The position numbers and the translations under genes are program-made. From Cymodocea nodosa (lineage: Eukaryota > Streptophyta > Magnoliopsida > Alismatales > Cymodoceaceae), in assembly GCA_036874045.1 (NCBI GenBank), contig CM072343.1, forward strand, positions 12,234,001 to 12,298,000: DNA of 64,000 nucleotides, given 5' to 3'. The stretch's first letter is position 1, and the number at the start of each line of letters is the position of its first letter. The notes under the pieces were generated by a model, which did no database searches, had not been told where the DNA came from, and saw only the letters and a list, made by a program, of their open reading frames with translations. Positions 9,595 through 22,446 of the stretch are shown here, one piece after another.

Positions 9595-12441
9595 TGTTGA
9601 GATAACTATTTTATTTTGATAGTGTGTGCTAAATGAATGTAATCATATTTACTCAATTATTATTGTTTGTAAAAGTAAATTAAGAACATCAATTAATACA
9701 AAAAAAATTTATTGATATAAATACTTGTCTATATTGGATATAAAATTATGCTATGTTAAATAACTAGTCATTAAGTTATACTAACTTTTCATTTAAGTAA
9801 ACGTTAAGTTAACGTGTGTTTTTATTGTAAAGCATGATATGTTTTAAAGTTACATTTTTTGTATCATGTACAATGCACGTTAATACAACTCGTCGATTTA
9901 GTGCTTTATTTATAAAAAGGTCACATGATAACTCGTTGAGTTATAGGCTTAAAGGTTAAAATAGGTCACGTGAGAACTCGTTAAGTTAGTGAACGAAAAG
10001 TTAAAATAAAAAGACAAACTTGTTAAGTTAGTATTATACACGTGATGAAATTAAAGTTTACGAATGTTATATTGTATCACGTGAGTTACACATGTTTAAC
10101 TCATTAAGTTAACATAACTACACATGTTGAGTTATTATATTGAACACTAAGGCAATACATTAGGTTAGCGTTATAAACTTAAAGTTATTATTATTGCATG
10201 TGGTAAATACTTTATTGTTTAAAACATTTATTTATTACTAGATCGGTGAGTTATCAAAGGATTTTTAGATACTTGCAAGCGTAACTATCTGAAACTAAAA
10301 CTCATTTCAAATAGTTACCATCTAACCTTCTAAAAGATAACTTAAGTCATGTTTCCAAGTCATGACATGTGTCTCACTAGCTTTCATGGTAAAAAGATAT
10401 TTCGGATACTTAGAAAACTTAACTATCCGATACTTAAACACTTTTCGGTGAGTTAGCATTTAACCTTTTGAAAGATAGGTTTAGTTGGTTCGTTGAGTTA
10501 TCAGTAAGACAACGGAGTTGGTTCATTGAGTTAGCATTACACTACGGACTTAGTTCATTGAGTTATCAATAAGACAACAGAGTTGATTCATTGAGTTAGC
10601 ATAACACCACAGACTTAGTTCATTGAGTTAGCTACAGTACATGTCACGTGATTTGGCACATGATGAACTCGTTAAGTTAGATACGTTAAGTTATAAATCT
10701 ACTTATTTTACTCGTTTAGTTAACATTAACATGACTTATTATTACACTTAGGGCCTGTTTGTGCACCTAGAATTTGAATTCCGCAGAATTTGAATTCTAA
10801 CAGAATTTGAATTTTACAGAATTTGATGGAAAGAATTCAAAATCTAGGTGTTTGTGCACGTTTAGGAATTTGACAGAAATTAAAATTTAGGTGTTTGTGC
10901 ACATGACAGAATTGAAGGGAATTGATTTTTAATAAAGTTAAGTAATGAATTAAAGTAATTAGTGAAAATGTAATTAATCAAGAAATGAATTAATTACATT
11001 AATAAATGAACATATTATTAAATTAAATGTTTATATATCATTTATCAATTAATTAAGTATATCATTATATAAAATAAATCAAAAATTACAAAAATTGATA
11101 ACTTTTTAGTTATAATACATGTTTAAAACAACAAAAGGTTAATTATAAATTCTATATTCCTCGTAATGTAATAATAAATAACTTTTTTAAAAATATAGTT
11201 ATTATGAAGTGAATAAATGAAAGTAAATAATAAATAATTATTGAAATACTTTGATTATAAAAAAATATAATTCTGAACATTCTATTAGCCATAAATGACT
11301 TTTAAGACTTTGTTTGTGTTAGCCAAAGAAAGTTAAGAAAATTATATAATTTTTGAAATTTTGATATTGTATATTAAATAATATAATAAATAAATAATAA
11401 TAATAATAATAATTAAATTAAATAATATTTATGATTTTAATATTATAAAATTAAATAATAATAATATAATTAATATTTTATTTTTAATAAAAATAATATT
11501 AAAATAATTAATTAAATAAAAAATATTAATAATATATACTTCAACGGGCGAGAGTGAGCGTCGAGCGATCTTTTAGAAAATGAATTCCGACCTTTTAGGT
11601 TGGGAATTCATTTTCCCAACCTTTACACATTATTGGAATTTGAATTCCAAAATGCACAAACACCTCATGACTTGGAATCTGACGTAAAAAATTTTCAATT
11701 CCGTCAGATTCCGAGTGCAAAAATTTCCCCTGAATGGAAAACTTTTTGGATGAGCAAGTTTATTTTGCAAAAAAATTTTCAAAGATCCAAGATTGATGAT
11801 TAAAGAAAATTCAAGAGGAAAATGTGAGTCAGAACATGTCTATTTTAATAAAGGAAAAAGAGAAAACGTAAAGAGTGGAAAACTAATTGTGGTTAAACAT
11901 GGAAGATATGCATGAAATGAATATACAATATAAAAGGCATAGAATTCTTGTTGATCAATCATCCCTGCATACCAAATGAAATATATTTTTAGGGATCAAA
12001 ACACCTCTCTGAGGAAAAGCTCTCAAATAGAAGGAAATTTGGTGAAGAAGAGAAAGTCAAATATATGTTATTGAAGATTTAAAGAATCAGAAGAAAGCAA
12101 ATTTAGTGAAGTAGAGAAAGTCAGATATTTGTCATTGAAGAATTGCAGAATAAGAAGAAGAAGAAGAAAAATCTCAAACCGGGAGTAATGTTTTAAATTT
12201 TGCAAATTAGTTTTCTCTATTTGTAGTTATGAAATTGATTAGATGAAATATGGAATTTTCATATAATTACATCTATAATTTCTAAGGAGAATTGAATTGC
12301 ATATTGTAATTGAAACCTTAAATAAAATGATTTGATCAAAATAGTGTCTCAACTTGTTTTTATCCTTTGAAATTTCAATTATAATTGAATATATTGAAAA
12401 ACACAATTCACCCCTCTCTTGTATAGTCATTCGATCCTACA
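9595..12441 (+). mobile_element. Complete Sirevirus LTR shared by P1 and P2, with MITE inside
   Basis: Starts TGTTGAGATAACTATTTTATT and ends CGATCCTACA. Without the MITE (10751-11730) it is about 1.87 kb, longer than the 1.58-kb solo LTR. U3 carries many TCGTTAAGTTAG-type motifs and CACGTG boxes (about 9870-10700). A TATA box TATAAAAG is at 11929-11936. Two copies of a GA-rich repeat of roughly 65 bp lie at about 12040-12150. A pol end lies directly upstream and a PBS plus gag directly downstream, so it acts as 3' LTR of P1 and 5' LTR of P2. Confidence 0.85.
10751..11730. mobile_element. PIF/Harbinger-type MITE inside the LTR
   Basis: A 980-bp insertion absent from the P3 LTR (compare ACTTATGAAAAATTTTGG there). 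Left end GGGCCTGTTTGTGCAC after TTA; right end is the reverse complement of GGGGAAATTTTTGCAC, an imperfect terminal inverted repeat. TTA on the left fits the 3-bp Harbinger target, but TGA on the right is an imperfect copy. The ends are built from inverted GAATTTGAATTC repeats and the middle (about 10930-11530) is extremely AT-rich. No coding capacity. Its right end resembles the left end of the transposase-bearing element at 55743. Confidence 0.75.
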
Positions 12442-12443
12442 AG

Positions 12444-12455
12444 TGGTATTAGAGC
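12444..12455 (+). promoter_or_regulatory. Primer-binding site of P2
   Basis: TGGTATTAGAGC differs from the tRNA-Met-type TGGTATCAGAGC by one base and lies two bases after the LTR terminus. Confidence 0.85.
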
Positions 12456-12641
12456 TAGTTAATAATCTTTGATATAAAATCCATACCAACTTAATTAATA
12501 TCAGAGTTTGTTCTACCTTCCTTATTTTTAAATAAAAATTAATATCTGAGCATACATTTAACTTTGTTGATTTTAGGCTCAAGTTGTTTTTGAAAGTTTT
12601 AAACTATTTAAAATCTTATAGGTTGAAAAATCTAAGGTAAG

Positions 12642-14045
12642 ATGGCTATTGGAAATGGTAATTTTTCTTTGTATGAAGGCTAAAATCTTACCCATCCTCC
12701 TTTATTTAATGGAATATATTTTGAATAATGGAAATATAGGATGATAGCCTTTCTTCAAAGTATAGATCACAAGTTGTGGTTTATAATTTCTAAACCATAT
12801 AATTTGTTAACTACTCCTTATAATACTAGGATAGTTACTGAAAAAGAAAATGAAACTCTAAATGCAAAAGGCTTAAATATCTTTTTTTGTGCATTGAGTT
12901 ATGAATAATTTAGTAAAGTGTTGGCATATAAATCTACTTATGAGGTGTGGCATGCATTAGAAGTTTCATATGAAGGTACTTCTCAAGTTAAAGAGACTAA
13001 GATTAATATGTTAATTCATAAGTATGAACTCTTTAAGATGTATGAAGACAAAAGTATTTCTAAGATGTTTTCCAAATTCCTAGATATCATAAACTCTTTA
13101 AAATGCTTAGGAAAGAATTTTGAACAGAAGGATTTGGTGAGAAAAATTCTCAAATCCCTAAGTTTTAAATGGTCTCTGAAAGTGACATCAATTGAGAAAT
13201 CACAATACTTAAATGTTTATACTATAAATGATCTTATAGGAAATTTAACTACTTATGAAGTTTAATTAAATGATTCACTGAGTCACAACAAATTAAAAAT
13301 GAAGAAAGAAATAGCCTTCAAAATTAATTCAAATTCTAAAATATCAACTGATTCTAACGAGGATTTGATTTTACTGACTAAAAAATTTAAGAAAGCATGG
13401 AAATCTAGGAAACAACAAAGGAACAGAAATGACAAACCCTCAATGTCAAAGTCACTGAATGAAAAAAATTCTTCATCTAGAAAGTATGTATGTTACAATT
13501 GCAAGAAACCTAGACATCTTTCTTAAGATTGTCCTATAAAGAAAAATGAAAAGCAAAGTAAGACAAATCAGAAGAAGAAGGCTCAGAAAACTCAAAAAAA
13601 GTTTTACAAGAAAAATGTTTTGAAGGTCACTTGGGATGACACGTTAGAAGAGTCTGAATCTAAGGAATTATCATCAAAATCTTCACATTCAAAAGAAGGA
13701 CAAGAGTCAGAAGATGTTGCTCATGTGTGTTTCATGGCAGATGAGTCTAAGGTAACATTTGATCTTGAAAGTCATTCAGATTTTAACTTTGAGGAATTAT
13801 TATATGCTTATAATGCATTATTACAAAAACTTGAAGTTTGTAAACTAGAAAATAAGAATATTAGAAACTCTTTGACCATTTTGGAAGAACAAAATTATTT
13901 CTTGTCTACTACTTTAGAAAAGTTTAAATATGATAATGAAAATCATGCTATAGATTTGCATAAATTTAAATTTAATGAATGTATCTTGCATGAACAAATA
14001 CAGAATATAAATGTAGAAAAATTAAAGATAGAATTTAAAAATGAA
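12642..14045 (+). pseudogene. Sirevirus gag, copy P2, truncated
   Basis: Same gag family as M1 and P3; start at the ATG at 12642 (MAIGNGNFSLYEG). Recognisable: YEVWHALEVSYEG, FLDIINSLKCLGK, CYNCKKPRHLS knuckle with a stop before the last Cys, acidic stretch, and the start of the coiled coil. Stops lie early (near 12681 and 12726), at 12906, 13263 and 13525, with frame changes. It ends where the M2 LTR fragment begins, within NEKL. Confidence 0.85.
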
Positions 14046-14185
14046 AAATTAGTATAACTTAATGACTAGTTATTTAACATAGCATAATTCTAGATCCAAA
14101 ATAGATAAGTAATTGATTATAAACAATAGTAATTGAAGTAGATTACATTCATTTAACATACATCATCAAAACAAAATACTCAACA
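14046..14185 (-). mobile_element. 3' LTR fragment of M2 (first 140 bp)
   Basis: Reverse complement of the LTR start: on the minus strand TGTTGAGTATTTTGTTTTGATG, running to TAAGTTATACTAA. Its sequence is closest to the P1/P2 LTR. The remaining 1.4 kb or more is missing and P2 gag follows. Confidence 0.8.
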
Positions 14186-14633
14186 ATGTCTCCCTTTTTG
14201 ATGATGGCAAAACCATATTAAATCAATTATGAAATATGTTTAAGTCAACGAAGCACCTCTGTTGGGTTAAGTTTTATTCAACAAACAAATTTGTTGACTT
14301 AAGTTTACTTAAGCTTATATCTGTTATTTGTGTAAAAATCATCTCTCAGAAGTAAAACTTTCAAAAAAAAAATTCAACAATCACATAATCATCTCCTCCT
14401 TTTTAACATATACATTTAAACTCATAATCATCTCCCCCTTTTTCTCATTAATCAAAAAGATGATTACATAGAATAAAAACTGAGAGACAAGTATGTACAA
14501 CGAAAATCTTTAAACATTAATAAGAAGTAAAACACATTTACAGTAAAATGTAGTGTTCAAGCAGTCAATCAATAAATACAAACATTACATTTTGTATTTA
14601 GAATACAAGTAAACAAATAAATGATAGTACATT
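14186..14633 (-). other. M2 3' region with two polypurine tracts
   Basis: Non-coding. Minus-strand purine tract CAAAAAGGGAGACAT at 14186-14201 abuts the LTR, and a second (AAAAAGGGGGAGATGA) lies at about 14425-14445. Between them runs ...CTTAAGTAAACTTAAGTCAACAAA, also found in the P3 3' region. Confidence 0.7.
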
Positions 14634-17600
14634 TATCTATTCCTCCTAATAATATCACCTATAGTATTACAAATTTTATCTCCTAGATACCTAATATCAT
14701 TTCTGATTTCATTCAGTACTGCATCAAAGTCAGGAGGTAGCTCAAGTTGCTGTTGTACTTGATCTGAATAGGTTTGCTATCATTATTGATGTGAAAGGTT
14801 AGGTTGTTATTGTTGCTATTATTGCATTTACTAGTGTTTTTGCAAATCTTTTATACTAAATGCTCTCATGCCTTTAACTTTAGAGGGCCAATTAGATAAA
14901 TCCATTTTGCTTGCAATAATTCGATATACAACATCACCAAAAAATAACTTTTAACTCATATGTTGTAATTAATATATGAAAACATCAAACTAATTTATTT
15001 GTATTCTATTTAGTATTCCATAAGTTGCATATAAACAACTTCTACTTACTTCCAGATTATGTCCGACTTTGAAATAAATTTGTATGTAGAATATTTACAA
15101 TAAACCTAACTTCTACATTCAAATTTTCCATTAATCGCATTTCTATATATACATTTGGAATCTGTGATAAAGACTAAATGTCCCATTCCAGTTGTTTAAC
15201 AATGTCAAATCTGTTGGTAACAACAACACCTTCATTCCTTAATCCTAAAACTTCTAAAATTAATTTAAGAGATAAAGTAAACTCCTATTGAGTTACTTAA
15301 GTTTGCAATAGATTTTCATTTTATACTAGATTGCTGTAAAAAGCTACAATAAGCTCTTTATATTGCTTTCATTTCATTCCAATTGGTAAGCATTTTATTA
15401 AGCCTTGAAACTCAAATAGATCTTTTATTTTCATTAAACTTCTAAACTTTATTGGTCGAGCATACAGAATTTAACATGAAATCAAACTATTGTATTTCTG
15501 CAATGCTTCCTTAGATCTAAAATAAATTGAACATGATGCTCTGATTATTCAATTTCCTTATTATGAGGGCTTGATGCTATAGAAAAACTTGAACTAATTT
15601 GTTGCCTTGAGCCCTTTCAAAGTTTTCTAGAAAATGATAACAAAGTTTCATTATCATCATCAGTTTTAGTTTGTTCTGAACTGATCACATTGTCAGATGC
15701 AATGTAAGGCACAAGGTTTAGACATACATTGTCCTTTGAAATTAAATCCTCATTTGATTTTTCAATTAAATTGGTTTCCTCAAAAACAATCTCTTTTTGC
15801 TTCATTTTTCTAACTCTTTTTCTTTTATAACAAGTCAGTCCCTCTTTTACTTTAGTATTGTTGTTTTCTTATGAATTTGTTTTAAAAAAGTTTTCTATTT
15901 CAGTTCTTCTAAGGCACTTTCTATAGCTATTGCCTTTCAAAGACTTTCAACTTTTTCTTGTACAACAATATTTGTCTATTTTTTTTTGTAAATAAAGGTG
16001 TAGGAATTGTAGATTCATGTAATTTCTCAAATGATGTAAGTCGTGTTCCATTTACAAGTGTTTGAGGAATTCTATTTGATAAACCTACTCCTTTTTCTAA
16101 GTATTGAGCATATTGTTCTAAAAATGCTATCTTAGCACATTTCATACGATACTCTCTATCAAATTTACTTCTAATACCCATATATTGTATACTTTCAGTA
16201 GTATTTTTAAGTTCTAATCGTCATCAAGTATTTCTTCTGAAAAGAAATAGTCACTGTATATTTGAGCTAACCTTTTGTCAACTTGAAATATCTTCTTAAA
16301 CCATGAACGTGGAACTTCATCTTCATCTATCTGTTTTCCTTTTGCATTTCCTCTGCCTCTTCCTTTTTGTAGGATCGTATAGCTACACAAGAGGGGGGTG
16401 AATTGTGTTTTTCAACATTTTCGATTATAATTGAAACTTCAAAACTCAAAAACAAGTTGAGACATTGTTTTCATAAATCATTTTTATTCAAGGTTTCAAT
16501 TACAATATACAATTCAATTCTCCTCAGAAATTGTAGATGCAATTATATATCGATACCATGTTTCATCTATACAATTTCATAACTACAAACAAAGAAAACT
16601 AATTTGTAGGATTTAAAACATTTCTCCCTGTTTGAGATCTTTCTTCTTCTTCTGCTTTTTCTTCTTCAGCAATTCTTCAGTGACAAATATCTTGTCTTTC
16701 TCTACTTCACAGAATTTACTTTCTTTTGATACTTCAGATCTTCAGTGACATAGATCTTACCTTTTTTTGCTTCACTGAATTTTCTTCTACCTAAGAGCTT
16801 TTCCCCAAAAAGTGTTTTTGATCTCTGAAAAGATTTTTCGTTTGGTATGCAAGGATAAATGATCAACGAGAATTTTATGCCTTTTATATTGTATCTTCAT
16901 TTCATGCATATCCTCCACGTTTAAACACTATCAATTTTCCACTTCTTCACATCTTCTCTTTTTCCTTCATCGAAATATACATGTTCTAACCCATGTTTAC
17001 ATTTCAAATTTTCTTTAATTATCAATCCTGGATTTCTGAAAAATTTCCTGTAAAATAAACTTTCTCGTCCAAAATTTTTCATCAAGTATAATAAGAAGTC
17101 ATTACTTTAATGTTAACTAAACGAGTAACACAAGTAGATATATAACTTAACGTTTCTAACTTAATGAGTTCCGCATGTGCCAACTCACGTGACAAGTACT
17201 GTAGCTAATTCAACGAACTAAGTCTGTGGTGTTACGCTAACTCAACGAACCAACTTCGTGGTGTTACGATAACTCAACAAACCATCTCCATTGTGTTACA
17301 AATAACTCAATGAACCAGTAATAAACAAATGTTTTTATAATAAGAATTTTACCACGTGCAAAAATAACAACTTAAGTTTTATAATGCTAACCTAACGTGT
17401 TGCCTTAGTGTTCAATATAGCAACTCAACGCGTTTAGTTATGTTAACTTAACGAGTTAAGCATGTGCACCTCGCATGATACAATATAACATTCGTAACTT
17501 TTAATTCACCACGTGTACAACACTAACTTAACGAGTTCGTCTCTTTTTTTACTCACTAACTTAACAAGTTCTCACATAACCTATTTTAACCTTTAAGCCT

Positions 17601-17991
17601 CTAACTTAACGAGTTCTCACGTGATCTTTATACAAAATAATACTCTAACTTAACGAATTGTCTAAACATGCACTATTCATGATATAGAAAATATAACTTT
17701 ATAACATATCATACTTTTCAATAAAAACACACACATTAACTTAACGTTTAGTTAAATGAAAAATTAATGCAACGAAATGACTAGTTATTAATTTAGTATA
17801 ATTTCAGATCCAATACAAACAAGTATTTATATCAGTAAACTTTTTCTGTATTAATTGATGATTTTTAATTTCTTCTCACAATCAATAGTAATTGAGTAAA
17901 TATGATTACTTTCATTCAGCACACATCATCAAAACAAAATACTCAACACTTTTCCTCTACCATGCCCTTTGTAGAACTTTGAATACATCAT
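14634..17991 (-). pseudogene. Sirevirus ORF3, copy M2, interrupted by a solo LTR
   Basis: Same gene as 607-2874 and 38437-40703. Start at the ATG at 17991; the stop TAA at 14634 follows the conserved IIRRNR end. The N-terminal basic segment is cut by the solo LTR at 16368-17948. Downstream segments include MGIRSKFDREYRMKCAKIAFLEQYAQYLEKG, where M1 and P3 have TAG instead of the Gln codon. The acidic middle is shortened by about 500 bp near 15530-15600. Many frameshifts and stops. Confidence 0.75.
16368..17948 (-). mobile_element. Solo Sirevirus LTR with target-site duplication
   Basis: Complete 1581-bp LTR in minus orientation (minus strand TGTTGAGTATTTTG...CGATCCTACA), flanked by 5-bp CTTTT duplications (16363-16367 and 17949-17953). 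No internal region remains, so it arose by LTR-LTR recombination after insertion in M2 ORF3. It is the best reference for LTR length in this window. About a dozen CTAACTTAACGAGTT-type motifs lie between 17100 and 17760, several next to CACGTG. Confidence 0.93.
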
Positions 17992-18931
17992 CGCAAGTGG
18001 TTATAGGAACAAACAAGTGGGAAAGATTTTCAGAAAGATGTTACAAAATAACCTAAGTTCCCATGTAATAAGTGTTTAAATAGGGTTTCTATAGCAATAA
18101 CTAAATGAGTCTATTAGTCGAGTTTGAGTTTGAAATTAATATTGAATAAACTTTATTCAATCAAGGTACCCGAAAATTTAAACATAACTCGTTGAGTTAC
18201 CTATCCTAATGAGTAAAACGTTGTTTAGAGGCAATTTTACATGTTACCTTATATAACATAATATCTAATTAGTATATTATAACTAAAAAGCAAGTTTCGA
18301 ATATTTTCAACTAAAAACTTCTGAAAACAACTTACAAGCTATAAGTAACTTATATAAAAGATTATCTTGAGAACATTGTAAACTATTCTAATATTCTTTC
18401 TATGAACCTAAAATAGTTTACTTGTCTGTTAAATTATTTCATCAAGATCGTAAGAGGACTAAATTCAGATTAGTTAAGGTTTATCTTTTGAATGATATTA
18501 ATCTGTTTTGGACATTGCAATTCCTCCCCCTAAAAATATACTTCAAATATATTCAATAACATACAAAATATACTTGTATGAAATAGGTGTTAATTGTAAC
18601 TATACTTTAAATTTTTCTTTTTAGAAATTTCTATTATCCTAAATTCATCAAGAATGATTTCCAAAATCAACTCCAACTATATATGAATCAAAAAATAACT
18701 TTAAACTTAATATGATTAACAGAAGGGGAAAAAAGAAATGTATCTCAAATAAACATTTTCAAAAGTATTAGTTTAGATTCAACAAATCAGTAGTCATATT
18801 GGTAGAACTATATTCGATTCAAAGATATCTGTATATAATGAAACAACTTTTATCTTTTCAAAACAGTAAATATAGATAATTTTCTTTAAAAGTTAGTTTG
18901 AAAAGCTTGAAACATATAAGAGCTTTCTAAT
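17992..18931 (-). other. M2 spacer, ORF3-proximal part
   Basis: Matches the M1 spacer (2900-3830). No gene. A purine tract (minus strand TAGGGGGAGGAATTG) at about 18520-18534 corresponds to the spacer tract in M1 and P3. The spacer resumes at 20816-21467 after the solo Athila-like LTR. Confidence 0.6.
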
Positions 18932-18936
18932 GTACC

Positions 18937-20810
18937 TGTTTAGAATGAAAAAGTGCATAATATTAACGGTTAAATGATAGTTAACTACATAATATTTAGC
19001 TTATCATATGAGAATTAAGCCATTATGTTATAATTGCATTGTTATATGCTTTAATGAAAGAATCTGCATAATTTCAAGGAATTAGTGTTAATTAAGTATA
19101 TTTCTGAACTGTTAGTGAATTATAGGCTTTGAAATTCTTAAGTATCCAAATTTTCTATTATTTCAGAGAGTTATATTGCATGTACTAAACAGTTATATTT
19201 TAAATTCTTAAAGAATATTTTATTATTTCTTGGAGTACACGTGTTGAAACCGTAATGTATAACTTAAGTGAATTTCCGATAAGTTATCTGGTAACTATCC
19301 GAAATGTATCTAAGCATCAGATAGTTAGGTTTGTAAGTATCTGAAACATCTGAACTAGTTATTTTTTTATTGCACATGTTTTATAGTTAAATAAATGAAG
19401 TAAATCTGTTGAGTTAGCTGTAACTCCATAGACCATTTATTTTCTAATATGCCATTGTAGTAGTTGTAGTAATAGGAAATTAGAAGGAAAACCACGATTG
19501 CACGTATCATGCAGGAATTCACTCATGGAATGAAGAAGAAATCACCATCATTAATGTGAATGAAGGAAATCCAACCGATCATCTAAGTAGAAGCAGTTAC
19601 TATAGAAAGAAATATAAAAGAAGAGGAGAAAGATGAAGAAAGTGTATGTGTAGAGGTGGAGAACTACGCTAACTACAAGAAGTGTCGGAAGTTCCCTGAA
19701 GCTCCACACCACCACCAAAATCACCAACCATTGGAGGTTTGTGAGAATGCTTTCCTAATGTCGGGTTGATTTCGAGCCAAATACGGTGACTAACAACCAC
19801 TGTGAGGAGTGATCACTTCGTGGGAAGGGAAGCCATTTTCACCAAGCACTGACTCATATCTCAAGAGATTGTAAAGCTTCTAGCCTTGGTTTCGGGTTGA
19901 TGCCAGTATGCTGAAGAGGAGGCCATCTTACAATTCTTGATTTACGATTCTATAGAGAAAGGAGGCAAGATTGTAAGTGATTAAGTTTTCAGTGGTGTAA
20001 TCACGTCGCATGTAGTGACAAAAGTTTTTACAGTCGATAGAGATTTTTACATTTCACCTTTCATTCATCTTCAAGAACATATCAAAACAAAAATACCAAA
20101 AACAACAAATTATCTGTGTTTACATTTAGTATTAAAGTGTTGTATTGTTTGTTTTGTATCATGATTAATGTTATCATTGTTAGTATTGTGAATGTTTTAT
20201 GTTTGTTTGATTCAAAAAATAGAAAATAGTTTTATTATTTACTGAAATTGATTCATTCTAGATACTTAAAGATTTTAATAGTTACTATTTGAAATATCTA
20301 AATGTTAGTGTTGCTTAATGATAAATCTAATATTAACTAATATTAAAGAGTTTAATTGATATTATTTACATTCTGTGGAACCGCCCAATGATTGGCCGAA
20401 TTCCTCTGCAAATAGCAGTATTTAACTAAAAAGGTAGACTTGTGGAGTTAACTTAAGTCCATGAGGTTAGTCCATTGAGTTAACCATAACTCCACGAACT
20501 AGGTCTGTTGTGTTAACTGTAACTCAATAAAGTGCTTAATTGAATACATATAAACTCCAATATAAAAATCGAAACAGTACACAATTCTTACTCAATCTCT
20601 ATGGGATCGACCTGTACTTGCACATAAATACAATATACATTGTGCACTTGCAGTTAAAAATACAAATTGGATTTAATATCTAATTTGTGTGAAAGGTTGT
20701 TTGTTTACTTCTAAAAGTAATTATTGGTATAAGCATAAAAATAAATTAAACAAATTTTTCTAGCACCACTGCATAAACAAGTTTAAGATTTAACTTTTCA
20801 CAACAATACA
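18937..20810 (+). mobile_element. Solo LTR related to the Athila-like element
   Basis: Begins TGTTTAGAATGAAAAAGTGC like the LTRs at 23871 and 30242 and follows them for most of 1.87 kb. Near-perfect 5-bp duplications GTACC (18932-18936) and GTACT (20811-20815) flank it, and the M2 spacer continues on both sides. The last 40 bp (to CAACAATACA) differ from the GGAAAACCCAAACA end of the other copies. It also differs in the block 19247-19385, where the other LTRs carry the module shared with Sirevirus LTRs. Confidence 0.82.
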
Positions 20811-20815
20811 GTACT

Positions 20816-21467
20816 TGTGTAATGAGCTTTCAGTCAACAATCTCAGGTTTGATCAAGACTTTAGGTTGCCAGATTTAAAGTCCTTTTTTAGGACAACAAG
20901 CTTTACATACCTATCTACTCAAGTACAAGAGGTTCGTGATCAAACTAATCAGTAAACTCTCAAAGATTTTCACTTTGTAAGCACTTTTTAGTTTAAGCAC
21001 AGTATATATGTATTTCATTAATATAGATGCAATAAACCACAAATCTCATACAATTTTTTACTTTTATGATTTTACTGACAATATGAATCAATTTCAATAA
21101 GCTCATACTTTTGATCAGTAGCTTAATATGATTTACATATAAGTTATTCTACAAGTTTAATCAATCAAGTCAAACTCATTCTTGATCATACGCACTTTCA
21201 TTGATCAAAAGAAAACACTTAATCAAAATTTCAAGATTTTAGAGAAATTTAACGTTTTTCACTGACATTTCCACTTAAAATTTTGAAAAACCATTAAACT
21301 TAAAAAAAAAAGTAAAATCAATAAGATACTACTATAATTTTATTGTAAATACATAATATCTTATGTAGTAGTTTAGATATTACTTAGATATTTATGATAA
21401 GTATATAATATCTATGAGGTAAACAACATCATCAACAATGTTTATCCTTTTATGGAGTTTAAGCATT
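20816..21467 (-). other. M2 spacer, pol-proximal part
   Basis: Continues the pol-ORF3 spacer, matching M1 3815-4462. AT-rich, no gene; sequence around GAGCTTTCAGTCAACAATC is shared with M1 and P3. Confidence 0.6.
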
Positions 21468-21883
21468 TTACACATCACATAGCCTACAAATACCTAAATT
21501 TAATCTTATGTTGCAGAATGAATTTTCATCTAGAGGTTTTGTAAATATATCAGCTAATTGATTTTTACTAGACATAAATCCTAATTTAATTTTTCCTTTA
21601 ATTACGTTATCTCTTAGAAAATGATGTCTAACCTTTATATGCTTTGCTCTAGAATGTAATACAAGATTTTTGAAAATATTTATTGCAGAACTACTGTCAC
21701 AATAAATCTCAGTTGTATCATAAGATAATTCAAAATCTTCTAAAGTTTGCCTTATCCACAAAATCTAAGTGCAACACAATGCAACAACAACATATTCAAC
21801 TTCAGTGATTGAAAGTGCTACACAGTTTTGCTTTTTACTAAACCATAACACCAAATTATTTCCTAATAATTGACATGTGCCAC
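21468..21883 (-). pseudogene. RNase H end of M2 pol
   Basis: C-terminal copia RNase H: MWIRQTLEDFELSYD, LHSRAKHIKVRHHFLRD, LADIFTKPLDE and terminus CDV. A TAG stop before ILW is shared with M1 and absent from P3. The gene is cut at GTGCCAC by the LTR of P3; the matching continuation in M1 reads GTGCCACTAGTACTC. Confidence 0.87.
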
Positions 21884-22348
21884 TGTTGAGTATTTTGTTT
21901 TGATGATGTGTGCTAAATGAAAATAATCGTATTTGCTCAATTACTATTACTTGTGAAAAGAAATTAAAATCATTAATTAATACAAAAAAAGTTTACTGAT
22001 ATAAATACTTGTCTGTTTTAGATCTGAAATTATACTAAGTTAATAACTAGTCATTTCGTTGCATTAATTTCTCATTTAACTAAACGTTAAGTTAACGTGT
22101 GTTTTTATTGAAAAACATGATATATTTTAAAGTTATATCTTCTATGTCATGACTAGTGCACGTTTGGAGAACTCGTTAAGTTAGAGTTTTATTTATATAG
22201 AGATCACGTGAGAACTCATTAAGTTAGAGGCTTAAAGGTTAAAATAGGTCACGTGAGAACTCGTTAAGTTAGTGAGTAAAAGAAGAGACGAACTCGTTAA
22301 GTTAGTGTTGTACACGTGGAGAAATTATAAGTTATGAATGTTATATTG

Positions 22349-22446
22349 TATCAAGTGAGGTGCACATGTTTAACTCGTTAATTTAACATAACTAAACACA
22401 TTGAGTTGCTATATTGAACATTAAAGCAACGCGTTAGGTTAGCGTT
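22349..22446 (+). promoter_or_regulatory. U3 module shared with Athila-like LTRs (copia copy)
   Basis: Contains GCACATGTTTAACTCGTTAA (22362-22381) and ACGCGTTAGGTTAGCG (22429-22444), both found exactly and at the same spacing in the gypsy LTR at 24344-24426. It lies about 460 bp upstream of the LTR TATA box. Equivalent sequence is in the other Sirevirus LTRs (about 10076-10176; about 17390-17490 reversed), so it is ancestral in that family. A role as enhancer is inferred. Confidence 0.6.

Noticed and set aside
16368..17948. Independent DNA transposon with ends TGTAGGATCG...CTCAACA
   Set aside because: Its ends are those of the Sirevirus LTR reversed, with 5-bp duplication; it is a solo LTR.
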